Of a stretch of DNA of 64,000 nucleotides, positions 9,337 to 18,373 are shown in pieces. The notes under the pieces were generated by a model that saw nothing but the letters and a program-made list of their open reading frames with translations, did no database searches and was not told where the DNA came from. Source of the stretch: a virus. Each line of letters opens with the position of its first letter. Positions within the stretch are counted from its first letter, which is position 1. The position numbers and the translations under genes are program-made. Location: IMG/VR virus record IMGVR_UViG_3300008116_000055, positions 35,542-99,541 of that record. The stretch is one strand, 5' to 3'.

Positions 9337-11096
9337 TGGATAAAAAAAGGATTATATTACCATCTAAAAAATTTTTTGGTTCAATCAATGAAGACCAAAC
9401 AATTCGTGTTGGGTTAGAGGAAACTGAGAATCTTTTAAGAGAAGGTGACAGAACAATTATTCTAAGTAACGCGGAGCTCTTTAATAAAGAAAGGAACGAA
9501 AGTAATAGCTATAAAATTCATGGTAAACTAAAAATGGTTTTTAGAAATCTTTATAGTGGTTCATCTGAATATAATCCATTATTAAAAAGACTGTATTTGG
9601 TTGGTGACGGTGGTAATAATGATTTTACAGGTTTCATACCCTACCAAGAATTTGCTTTTTTAAGAAAAGATGTGGTAAGACAAATAAACACTATACAAAC
9701 TATTTCATCATTAACAACGTACAGTCCCATTTTTGCTTATTCAGGAGAAACTGAACACACCTCAATATCGTCCATACAAGCACCATATCACAATTGGAAC
9801 ATATACCTTTCATATGTTTATGGTCAAGACAGTGCTTATCCGATGAAATATTCATTAAGTGGTGGAACTTATTTTAGTTTTACATCAGGCGATGGAATAC
9901 CTTTTAGGGTTGAAAGCAATGGTAACACATACAAGTTAACAAGTCCTGTAGAACACGGAATGTTATCGGGTGAATTTATTACACTAAGCGGAGGTAGTTT
10001 TAATAACGCGGTAAATGTCACGGGTAAAACATTCACAATTATAAGTGTTGGTGACTCAATATATAATTCTGAAAAATATGTTTTAGAAATATCTAAATCC
10101 GAATTACCCTCTGGTTCAACACTTTCAACAGTTGTTTTTGGTAAACGATGTCTTGACAGAAATGACATAACAGGTTCCACATCTAATTATTACGTTCACA
10201 AACACAAAACACTAACAGAAAGGGAAGATTATATATTAGACAAAATTGGATTTGAGTCATCTATTTGGGAAAACGAAAGAAAATTACTTTTAGAAAATAG
10301 TGCTGGTGTTTCTGATGTTTTGGTTGAAAGGAATATGATGGAATCATTAATTTATGATTTCAAAGAACCATTTGTTCTTACGGGATTAACTAATAATTTA
10401 GGTTATTTACCAACTGAAGTTTATGTAAGTACCATTTTGGCCAATAGAAACGGTTATTTTGAATACCCACCTAAAGTTGGTTGGAAATTCAATTTTCATG
10501 ATACATGGGTTGACGAACATTTTAATGGTACAGGAACTACTGAAACGTCCATATTAACAAGTGGTTTCTCGAGAACGATTAGTGCAACAACCTATAATTT
10601 TACAACAGGTGTAGATTTACCTGTTGGTACAGTTTTACATGGTGCCTTTGTTGAATACAATCGTTCAGAATTAAAAGAAAGAATTATAAGTGAATCATAT
10701 CACAGATTCTCTAATCCTTTATTTGTTTTTGATTATGGACAAACGGGTACAACTGTAACCTTTTCAGGTGGTTCAATGACAAACATGTATGGTCTTTATT
10801 ATCAACCACACCATAGAGTAAAACTAAGACAATTGTCACCATATATTGAAACTTCAACAACAAATCAAGTATACGGATTACCACAGAATTCAAAATATTT
10901 TGAAGACGAGGCGTTATGGAAATGGAGAGATTTATACGACCATGGATTTATTGACCCTGATGGTTTCGGTACCAACTTTCCTTTTATTAATAATATACAT
11001 TATGTAAAAAGTGATATTGATTTTTATTTACGAAACGAAAATATCTACAGGAATAAACAAGATAAAGTTAAGAACGTAAACAAGTTTAAATGTTAA
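9336..11096 (+). CDS. Tail/baseplate structural protein, unknown family (586 aa)
   Basis: I do not recognise the family. The protein starts MDKKRIILPSKKFFG, followed by NEDQTIRVGLEE, and is rich in Tyr, Thr, Ser, Gly and Asn with little predicted helix, as expected for a beta-rich virion protein. It contains no signal peptide, membrane segment or catalytic signature. The start overlaps the previous stop by 1 nt (TAATG) and the next gene begins 1 nt after its stop, so it belongs to a translationally coupled virion cluster. Its opening (DQTI, IILPS) is reminiscent of the next gene product (DQTIIIPS), suggesting a shared attachment motif at the N-terminus. Baseplate-associated function is inferred from position only. 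Confidence 0.55.
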   Translation: MDKKRIILPSKKFFGSINEDQTIRVGLEETENLLREGDRTIILSNAELFNKERNESNSYKIHGKLKMVFRNLYSGSSEYNPLLKRLYLVGDGGNNDFTGFIPYQEFAFLRKDVVRQINTIQTISSLTTYSPIFAYSGETEHTSISSIQAPYHNWNIYLSYVYGQDSAYPMKYSLSGGTYFSFTSGDGIPFRVESNGNTYKLTSPVEHGMLSGEFITLSGGSFNNAVNVTGKTFTIISVGDSIYNSEKYVLEISKSELPSGSTLSTVVFGKRCLDRNDITGSTSNYYVHKHKTLTEREDYILDKIGFESSIWENERKLLLENSAGVSDVLVERNMMESLIYDFKEPFVLTGLTNNLGYLPTEVYVSTILANRNGYFEYPPKVGWKFNFHDTWVDEHFNGTGTTETSILTSGFSRTISATTYNFTTGVDLPVGTVLHGAFVEYNRSELKERIISESYHRFSNPLFVFDYGQTGTTVTFSGGSMTNMYGLYYQPHHRVKLRQLSPYIETSTTNQVYGLPQNSKYFEDEALWKWRDLYDHGFIDPDGFGTNFPFINNIHYVKSDIDFYLRNENIYRNKQDKVKNVNKFKC

Positions 11097-11097
11097 T

Positions 11098-11931
11098 ATG
11101 AAAATTCTTGCTAAAAATAATGACCAAACAATTATAATTCCATCAAACCAAATGTTTAAAACAGATTTGGGTTGGACTGATAATGCTGAGCAGATGGAGC
11201 AAGAGATTTTATATGAAATCATCAACCCAACTGAAAATTATGAAACTGTAAGATACATACATACCGCATATGACCAAGTTTCACCGGTAACTGATAATAC
11301 TTTTAACCAAACGGACATATGGTATAATTTTTATTTTTTGAATAGTTTTGGTAATTACTCACAAAATTATGAAGACGTTGGAATAACAATGGAAGAAAAT
11401 TCTAAAATGTTAAAACAGTCAACAGAAAGTTTTTTCAGATTAGAGTTTTACAAAACTAATAATGACGCATCACCAAATCAAACGAATAGAAGATTGGTTT
11501 TTGCAAAGAATTTATCACTCCCTCTTGGTGAAAGAATATATTATACAGGCACACCGTCGGGAGCTACGTTACCTCTAAACGATTTTGTTTATGTCCCTGT
11601 TTTCACTGGTTCAAACTACAGAAATACGGAAAATATGTACTTTTTTTGGTTTGCGGATGATTCACCATTTGATGAAACAAATATTACGGGAAATACATTT
11701 TATATGACCGCCAAGTACTATAATGCAAAAGACGGAAGTGTTATTGATTTTGTAAATAAATCAAAAAATGTAAATGCAACAACACCGTATGCTGAAGAAG
11801 AAGATGTCTACTATAAAGTAATTATAGATAGAACAAATTATTCATACATAGTTTATGCGTATAATGGTTCATTAGGTACAAGAAAAGGAATAGTAACCGC
11901 ACCAATAAATTTTTATGAAAGAAAACAATAA
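11098..11931 (+). CDS. Tail/baseplate structural protein, unknown family (277 aa)
   Basis: The 277-aa product begins MKILAKNNDQTIIIPSNQMF and has mixed beta-rich composition with many Tyr, Asn and Thr residues. No enzyme motif, signal sequence or membrane helix is visible. The N-terminal DQTI...IPS resembles the preceding protein, so the two may share an anchoring element. It sits between two structural genes, 1 nt after one stop and overlapping the next start by 1 nt (AATAATGG). Its role in the baseplate or tail is inference from context. Confidence 0.5.
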   Translation: MKILAKNNDQTIIIPSNQMFKTDLGWTDNAEQMEQEILYEIINPTENYETVRYIHTAYDQVSPVTDNTFNQTDIWYNFYFLNSFGNYSQNYEDVGITMEENSKMLKQSTESFFRLEFYKTNNDASPNQTNRRLVFAKNLSLPLGERIYYTGTPSGATLPLNDFVYVPVFTGSNYRNTENMYFFWFADDSPFDETNITGNTFYMTAKYYNAKDGSVIDFVNKSKNVNATTPYAEEEDVYYKVIIDRTNYSYIVYAYNGSLGTRKGIVTAPINFYERKQ

Positions 11932-13097
11932 TGGATATTAAATCACCAACAAAATACGAAATACTTAGGAAAAATATTCCTAATGTTAAATTGTATTCAA
12001 ACGATGGTCCATATTGGTACAATAGTTTGGGTAGTTTAATATCGTGGTCGGAGTCTCAATATCTTGACCCTTTAGATGGTTTTATAGTGTATAACGTCAC
12101 TGGTGGTACTGTTAGTAATGGATACTACATGTGGACGGGAACCACCATACCAACCAACTCTTACGGAGACGCTGGTTGTGATTTAACTTTAGAACTATAT
12201 GGTTGGAACAATATTACAAAAGGGGAGGCGTATGGTGAACACATGTTACCGATATTTTTAGAAACACACGTTGACGAAATGGGTGTAATGGTTGGTTTTG
12301 ATGGGGAACTTGAACAAGTTGAACAAATTTGTAACTTTTCTTATACTCAGACCGGTAACACAGTTCAGGTTTACAATACGGTGGACACGAGTAAAGTTTC
12401 TGAAATACATTTTATCGATTTTACTGTCAGTTGGGGAGACGGGACTACAAGTATTCTATCAACAACTGGAATTACCGCAACAAAAACATATTCATCCACC
12501 GGCGAAACAACCATATCAATTTCAATCAACACACCATGGAGTCAGTTTGAAACTAAAAAGAAAGTACAAGTACCTTCAAATACCACTGTCTCTAACCCAT
12601 TAGGGACATTCTCCGGGTTCACAATACCATACACCAACATATCGGGTCAAAGTCAAAATTATCTAAACGATTTAGACTATAATGGAACCAACACAGGTTA
12701 TACCACATTTACATATGCTGCAATTGGTAAAAGTAAAATTAGCGAATTAAAATTATACGGTTCAAATACATACTCAGGTGTAACTACAGGAGTAACAAAT
12801 GGTGTGGCTTACAGTGCATACACAATTGATAATTTGTATTATCAAGATTTTGAGGATGGAATCACTACAATTACTGGTACAACATCAGGATTTACAAAAG
12901 AAGAAGTCATCAATAAGGTTATTACAAGAAATGAACATTTCTTAGGATTTATTGATGAACCAGTAATCTATTCTGACATTTTTGTTGAAAGAGGAAAACA
13001 AGGTGTAATGGAAAAAACATTACGATTATCTGAAATTGACAACACAGGTGAATTATCAATTTATGGAAACGGATATTTTAATATTAGAAAACAATAA
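11931..13097 (+). CDS. Virion protein with a PKD-like domain (388 aa)
   Basis: Residues about 160-200 read FTVSWGDGTTS...TKTYSSTGETTISISI, the pattern of a PKD/Ig-like domain (the WGDG motif followed by a Tyr-containing strand). PKD domains are usually extracellular binding or spacer modules, so this protein may be exposed on the tail. The rest is beta-rich and unassigned, with a C-terminal segment containing EPVIYSDIFVERGKQGVMEK that looks like a conserved anchoring region. The start overlaps the previous stop (TAATG). The PKD call is moderately confident and the tail location is inferred from neighbours. Confidence 0.5.
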   Translation: MDIKSPTKYEILRKNIPNVKLYSNDGPYWYNSLGSLISWSESQYLDPLDGFIVYNVTGGTVSNGYYMWTGTTIPTNSYGDAGCDLTLELYGWNNITKGEAYGEHMLPIFLETHVDEMGVMVGFDGELEQVEQICNFSYTQTGNTVQVYNTVDTSKVSEIHFIDFTVSWGDGTTSILSTTGITATKTYSSTGETTISISINTPWSQFETKKKVQVPSNTTVSNPLGTFSGFTIPYTNISGQSQNYLNDLDYNGTNTGYTTFTYAAIGKSKISELKLYGSNTYSGVTTGVTNGVAYSAYTIDNLYYQDFEDGITTITGTTSGFTKEEVINKVITRNEHFLGFIDEPVIYSDIFVERGKQGVMEKTLRLSEIDNTGELSIYGNGYFNIRKQ

Positions 13098-13103
13098 TTT
13101 TCA

Positions 13104-13110
13104 TATTTAT
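13104..13110 (+). promoter_or_regulatory. TATTTAT box before the 305-aa virion gene
   Basis: TATTTAT lies in the 24-nt gap between two virion genes and ends 11 nt before the ATG at 13122, followed by an A-rich tract. It is a member of the recurring late-gene box set. Confidence 0.45.
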
Positions 13111-13121
13111 TATAAAAAAAC

Positions 13122-14039
13122 ATGGCAGTAGGTAGTTACGGTATAATTAGACCATCAGATGTGTCACCCGAAGACGTTGAAATTTATTTTCATTACGTTG
13201 CGGATAGAAATAGCACTTCGACTGTTACTCTTAAGAAATTAAGTTCAGCTGAAGTATTAACCCCTGTTTATCATAATTCGAACACCACGGATGATACTTC
13301 AGCACCTAATGTTGAAATCTTAGGTGGATTGTACAACTTAAAATTAACCGCATCCGATTTTGCGGATTTAGGTGTATACACACTCCATATAAGACCAAAA
13401 CAAATAAGAACTTCAATTACTGATTGTGGAATTTTAGCGTCTCTACCTTCAGTTAGAGGATTGGTCATTGACTTATCCAATGTTCCTGCTGATGATAGAA
13501 ATAAATTTACACCACAAGGACTTGTTGGATATAGAATTGAGTACATTAATTCATCTGACAATAAAAAAATTCCAAATTTTTATAGAATCGTAACATCTTC
13601 GTTCTACTGTACACCAATTGTTTCAAATTTAACAAGTACATCACAAAAAGCTATCAGATATCAGTATAGTGAACAGGCAACCAATTTGATGTTTTTAACA
13701 GTAACACCATCTTCAGCACCAACAAATAAACCAAATACGGTTCCATTTATTGGTGTACCATCACAAAAAATCATATTAACAAACACATATTTAAATCCCA
13801 CCACAATTGAGGTAGAAATGGTTGAACATGATGCTTCAACATTGGCACATGCTCTTTATGGTAATCAAAGTAAAGCGGTTTCACAAGGTATCTATACCAT
13901 CTATGACAATAATAATAACATCTATAGACAATACAATCTTTACGAAGTTAAAGACGAATTTAATGAAACATTATATGAGATTCGTGAAGAAAGAAATGAC
14001 GTAGACGAAACCTTAAACTTTGATACTATAACAGAATAA
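13122..14039 (+). CDS. Virion structural protein, unknown family (305 aa)
   Basis: This 305-aa protein begins MAVGSYGIIRPSDVSPEDVE and contains SVRGLVIDLSNVPADDRNKF. It has no catalytic motif, signal peptide or membrane helix. Beta-strand-like alternation dominates, and the last 50 residues turn acidic and Asn-rich. It has its own TATTTAT box, unlike the coupled genes before it, and its stop overlaps the start of the 1414-aa gene (TAATG). I do not recognise the family. A baseplate or tail-fibre adaptor role is a guess from its place between large tail proteins. Confidence 0.5.
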   Translation: MAVGSYGIIRPSDVSPEDVEIYFHYVADRNSTSTVTLKKLSSAEVLTPVYHNSNTTDDTSAPNVEILGGLYNLKLTASDFADLGVYTLHIRPKQIRTSITDCGILASLPSVRGLVIDLSNVPADDRNKFTPQGLVGYRIEYINSSDNKKIPNFYRIVTSSFYCTPIVSNLTSTSQKAIRYQYSEQATNLMFLTVTPSSAPTNKPNTVPFIGVPSQKIILTNTYLNPTTIEVEMVEHDASTLAHALYGNQSKAVSQGIYTIYDNNNNIYRQYNLYEVKDEFNETLYEIREERNDVDETLNFDTITE

Positions 14040-17000
14040 TGGCAAGGAGAAAAGTACCGAGTCAAGCGTCAAGCGGAGCGGAAACATTTAATGATTTCTT
14101 AGTTGGTAGACAGATAACTGATGGTTCATCTGCACTAACCAACACCGTATTTGCGCTTGATAAGTCTATCCCTGACAAAGATTCTAAAAATTTTACGAGT
14201 AACCCATTCTCTCAATTTTTAACATTAGATACGTTAAAAGAGGTTGAGGGTATTCAAACAACATCAGCAACACCAAGAAAAAAGAGAACTGACGAAGTAA
14301 GGTTTAAGGGCAACAAAAAATATGCCGATAAATCTTTATTTGGTTCGTTAACAAGTAGAATTTTAGTTTCATTAACTAGAATTATAAACAAGTTTCCGGG
14401 TGGAATTTCAATCTTATCGGACAGTCCTATAGGTGTTTCTAATTACAGTGCTAGTGGAATAACATATAACGATAGCACCAATACCACAACTTTTTACATC
14501 GAAAGAAGTAAAATATTCAATCCTTTTGATTTAGTTTTTGTTGAGCCTAATTCAGTAGTTAAACCAGAAACTGAAAACGAATTAAGAAATTTTTATTCGT
14601 CTTATACAAAATATGTTGTTGTTACAAATAACACACCATATCCAATTTTAGAATACAGCGAACCGAATACAAACAATAGAATTTACTTAAAGGTATATGG
14701 ACAACCATTTACTGGTTCAACATATTCAGAAAATTTATTGATAAGACCAAACGATGGTTTAGTTGAAGAATTTTTCGAAGGGTTAGACGATTTAGAGGAA
14801 TCACTTTTAAATAGAGAAACAAATCCAATTTATACTTCATCATTTAAAGTACCGAGAGATGTTCAAGACAATTCAAAAACATCTTTGGTTGATGTTGTAA
14901 TAACTTGGCCAATATCTAATGATGGTTATAACATACAAATAACCGGTTTTGATTACGATTTATATGTTGGTAAATTAAAAGATATTGCTGATGAGATAGA
15001 TGTGTATAAATCTAATCTAATGGTTAGATTTTTAGCCGCACCACAGTTATTTGAATTTGACACCGAAGATAAAAGAGCTGAAAGTGTATTTCAATTATAT
15101 GGTCAAAGCTTTGATAGTGTAAAGAAATACATAGACAACATAGCTTATATGAGAAACGTAAGTTATGATGGAATTAATAATTTACCTGATGTACTTTTAA
15201 AAAACTTAGCAGAAAATTTAGGTTTATCAACATTAAATTTATTCGATGAAAATAGTCTAAATGATGTTTTATATTCAAGATTACAATCAAATTATGACGG
15301 AGTATCAACCGGTACGAATTTAATTGAAGCTGAGTATGAGTTTTATCGAAGATTACTTATAAATCTTGCTCACATTTATAAATCAAAAGGAACAAAATCC
15401 TCTATTGATTTCTTTTTAAAATTTTTGGGGGCACCCGAGCCTTTGATTAGGATTGATGAATACATTTATAAAGTAACGTCAATTCCATCTAGTTTTAATT
15501 TACAACAAGACATATACGATGCGATTCAAGGTAACAAAAGATATTCTTACGCCACCTTTGATAGTACAGGTTTCACATATTCTAAAGTTTACTACTCAGC
15601 GTCAACAACATTTGACAGAGAGGGTTACCCTGTAGACGAAAAAACTGGACTACCAAGAAGAGCATATAACGAAACTGAAAACATATTCTTTGGTAAAGGT
15701 TCAGGATGGTACGATATTACATTATCACACCGTACTCCACTCGTTTTAGACAGTAGTAACTCAATACTAACGGGTAACACCAAAACAATTAAAACAAAGA
15801 ATAAAAACTACACATACGGAGAAGAATACTTTGATTTATATAGAACATTACCAGGTTTAGATACCGGTTATGAATTGGTTTCCGCGGTCGATAATAAAGA
15901 CGGAAAACCAATTGAGGATGATTATTTATTAATTTTAAATAGAAAAAACATTGGAATTTATATCTCACCATCACGAGGTATAGATTATGATATCTTTAGA
16001 CAAAGTAGAGAATTATTAATAAGTTTTGGTACAAATACTTTATTACCCCAAACAGGTAAAACTTTTGCTGAATTTTTAGACACCTTTATTCATGGACTTG
16101 TAACAAATTCTAACAAAATTCGTTACAAAAAAAATTATATTCAATTAGAAGATGTCTATAGAGATTATATATCACAAACAACAGGTTTTACACCATATAA
16201 TCAAATAAATGTTATTGAATTTGTTAATAAATTATCACCTTATTGGCCACAATTAGTTGAACAATTAGTACCATCAACCACTCAATGGACCGGCGGTAAT
16301 TTAATAGAAAATAACGTGTTTGGTAGACCAAAATATCAATATAGATATGATTGTCAACCATTAGAATTTATTGAGGAACTATACCCTGATTTTGAAAATG
16401 TAATTGAGGAAGATTTAGAAAATATTTTAGGTGAAGAAAATAATTTTAGAGGTTTAATAAACCTTACAGGTGTTACTTACTATCCTGTAATTGAAATTGA
16501 TGGAACAGTTTATGGTGGGGCCGACTACACGGGTCTAACATCCTCTATGTATGTGATTGTTAGTGGAACAAGTAACACTTCAAACAGTGCAAAATTATTT
16601 GATGCACAACCATTTACAGGATGTACAAGTGGGGTCACCAGTGGTGATACGGTAAATCTTTCCTTAATATGTGATTATAAAGATTATCTTGAACCTGATG
16701 TTACTAAAATTAAAGAACTATGGTTATCGGCGTTATCTGTATTGATTGATGACGTAACTATTACAAGAAATAGTGCAGGGTATGAACCCTATTCTGCTTT
16801 CACGGGAACCACAGGCCAAACATATTTTTCAGAAACAATACCATTAATAAAATACACAACATACACTGATGAAAATGGTGTTGAAAAAGTTAAGTTTTCA
16901 TCCGTAAAATTAGGTCCAAACGAATGTTCAGTGGTCGACTATTTTGATTATCGATTTGATGCCGATTACAAAATCACAAAAAATACAAATGGAATCAGTG

Positions 17001-18283
17001 TTAAAGTTTATACTGATAATACCGTTTATTGCGACTCAAACAGTGGATGTACATTAGTGAGTGATGTGTTTTTTGAAGTAATTGGATACAAAACAGGTAT
17101 CCAACAAGGTTCAACATGGCCATTTAACATTTATGCTAATTGTGTAAGTGGAACAAATGAAAATGCGGATGTTTACATTCAAAAAGTTAGTGATTGTGTA
17201 TATAAATTAACTGGTTTTTCAGAAAATGATGTAATAGATTTTAATATTGTAGATGCAGCAAATAAAGAAGTAAAATTCAAAATTGAAGGTCTACAACCCA
17301 AAATTGAACATGACCCATGTCCAACACCATCAGGAAAAAGTCACGTAGAATTATTTAGTATTGTTGGTTACCAAGGAACAATATCATCCCCAATTTCAGT
17401 TGTTTCAGGTGCAACATATTGTGACAATTACACAGGTTACACAATACAACCAAAAGTTGAATACAAATCAAACTTTAACTATGGTTTAAAATGTGACTCT
17501 ATAGTTTTAGTAGTTGATAGCGGATTAACCATTGACAACCAAACTACAGATGACAATATTGAAAGTTATATTAGTGGTGGTACGATAAGTGGTAAAAGTG
17601 TTTGTGATTTAAATGTTGGGGAATATGTTTTATCTGCATCTTACAAACAATGTACAGAATATAGTCACCAACAAATTGTGAATGGACCTGTATCAGGGTA
17701 TTCATTTACGTACAACTATCAAAAACTTGAAATTACAGACATTGAATGTTTAGCATCAATCAAGAAAAGTATCATTACAGGATTAACCCAAAATAATACT
17801 TATGAAGTTTTTGAAGTTTTACCAACAACACAACTAAGAGTTTATACAAATAGAATCATTGAAAATTTTGGAACACCTACAAATAGTGTTTACTTTTTTG
17901 ACGATAGGTTCCCAGAGGAATTACAAAAAAAACCAACAGATTTTATTGAACCTTGTTGTGACCATCCGAAAGAATTATATAACCATGGGGATTATTTAAT
18001 AAACAAATATGGTAAAACCATAGAAGTAATTGATGTCGACTTAAATTATTGCGATACAGGATTATACTTCAATCTAAATTTTGAATTAGACAATACACCA
18101 CTAACTGATGAATTTGTTGTTGTTTTCAATGGAAATAACAGCGACCAAATTCTGATGAAACACAAATACGATAAACATCCAAATATTGGATTCAACCTCG
18201 GTCAATATTATATCGATGCCAACCATTGTCCTACAGAACCAACTAATGAGGAATTAAGTAGTTCCATTTTTGATTGTCCATGA
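14039..18283 (+). CDS. Very large tail/baseplate protein with a tail protein I-like segment (1414 aa)
   Basis: The best landmark is LAHIYKSKGTKSSIDFFLKF followed by LGAPEPLIRIDEY near residues 437-470. This resembles the helical element of phage tail protein I and related wedge-linking proteins that connect baseplate and fibres. The N-terminal 300 residues contain a helical part, and residues above 800 are beta-rich with scattered cysteines and many Gly, Thr and Asn. No enzyme signature was seen. The start overlaps the preceding stop. Immediately downstream is the giant PT-repeat gene, so this protein is a reasonable candidate for the component to which the fibres attach. That link is inference. 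Confidence 0.6.
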   Translation: MARRKVPSQASSGAETFNDFLVGRQITDGSSALTNTVFALDKSIPDKDSKNFTSNPFSQFLTLDTLKEVEGIQTTSATPRKKRTDEVRFKGNKKYADKSLFGSLTSRILVSLTRIINKFPGGISILSDSPIGVSNYSASGITYNDSTNTTTFYIERSKIFNPFDLVFVEPNSVVKPETENELRNFYSSYTKYVVVTNNTPYPILEYSEPNTNNRIYLKVYGQPFTGSTYSENLLIRPNDGLVEEFFEGLDDLEESLLNRETNPIYTSSFKVPRDVQDNSKTSLVDVVITWPISNDGYNIQITGFDYDLYVGKLKDIADEIDVYKSNLMVRFLAAPQLFEFDTEDKRAESVFQLYGQSFDSVKKYIDNIAYMRNVSYDGINNLPDVLLKNLAENLGLSTLNLFDENSLNDVLYSRLQSNYDGVSTGTNLIEAEYEFYRRLLINLAHIYKSKGTKSSIDFFLKFLGAPEPLIRIDEYIYKVTSIPSSFNLQQDIYDAIQGNKRYSYATFDSTGFTYSKVYYSASTTFDREGYPVDEKTGLPRRAYNETENIFFGKGSGWYDITLSHRTPLVLDSSNSILTGNTKTIKTKNKNYTYGEEYFDLYRTLPGLDTGYELVSAVDNKDGKPIEDDYLLILNRKNIGIYISPSRGIDYDIFRQSRELLISFGTNTLLPQTGKTFAEFLDTFIHGLVTNSNKIRYKKNYIQLEDVYRDYISQTTGFTPYNQINVIEFVNKLSPYWPQLVEQLVPSTTQWTGGNLIENNVFGRPKYQYRYDCQPLEFIEELYPDFENVIEEDLENILGEENNFRGLINLTGVTYYPVIEIDGTVYGGADYTGLTSSMYVIVSGTSNTSNSAKLFDAQPFTGCTSGVTSGDTVNLSLICDYKDYLEPDVTKIKELWLSALSVLIDDVTITRNSAGYEPYSAFTGTTGQTYFSETIPLIKYTTYTDENGVEKVKFSSVKLGPNECSVVDYFDYRFDADYKITKNTNGISVKVYTDNTVYCDSNSGCTLVSDVFFEVIGYKTGIQQGSTWPFNIYANCVSGTNENADVYIQKVSDCVYKLTGFSENDVIDFNIVDAANKEVKFKIEGLQPKIEHDPCPTPSGKSHVELFSIVGYQGTISSPISVVSGATYCDNYTGYTIQPKVEYKSNFNYGLKCDSIVLVVDSGLTIDNQTTDDNIESYISGGTISGKSVCDLNVGEYVLSASYKQCTEYSHQQIVNGPVSGYSFTYNYQKLEITDIECLASIKKSIITGLTQNNTYEVFEVLPTTQLRVYTNRIIENFGTPTNSVYFFDDRFPEELQKKPTDFIEPCCDHPKELYNHGDYLINKYGKTIEVIDVDLNYCDTGLYFNLNFELDNTPLTDEFVVVFNGNNSDQILMKHKYDKHPNIGFNLGQYYIDANHCPTEPTNEELSSSIFDCP

Positions 18284-18304
18284 TAAAAACTGTAAAAATA
18301 GACG

Positions 18305-18333
18305 TTGACAATACCCGAATAAATGAGTATATT
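18305..18333 (+). promoter_or_regulatory. Sigma70-like promoter TTGACA-N17-TATATT
   Basis: TTGACA at 18305-18310 is followed after exactly 17 nt by TATATT at 18328-18333, 40 nt before the ATG of the giant PT-repeat gene. This matches the general bacterial -35/-10 layout and lies in the only 90-nt gap in this part of the cluster. AT-rich DNA yields such matches by chance, and Bacteroidota housekeeping promoters differ, so it is a candidate only. Confidence 0.4.
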
Positions 18334-18373
18334 TTTATAATAAAAATAGATATAGATAAGACTGTAGATTTAA

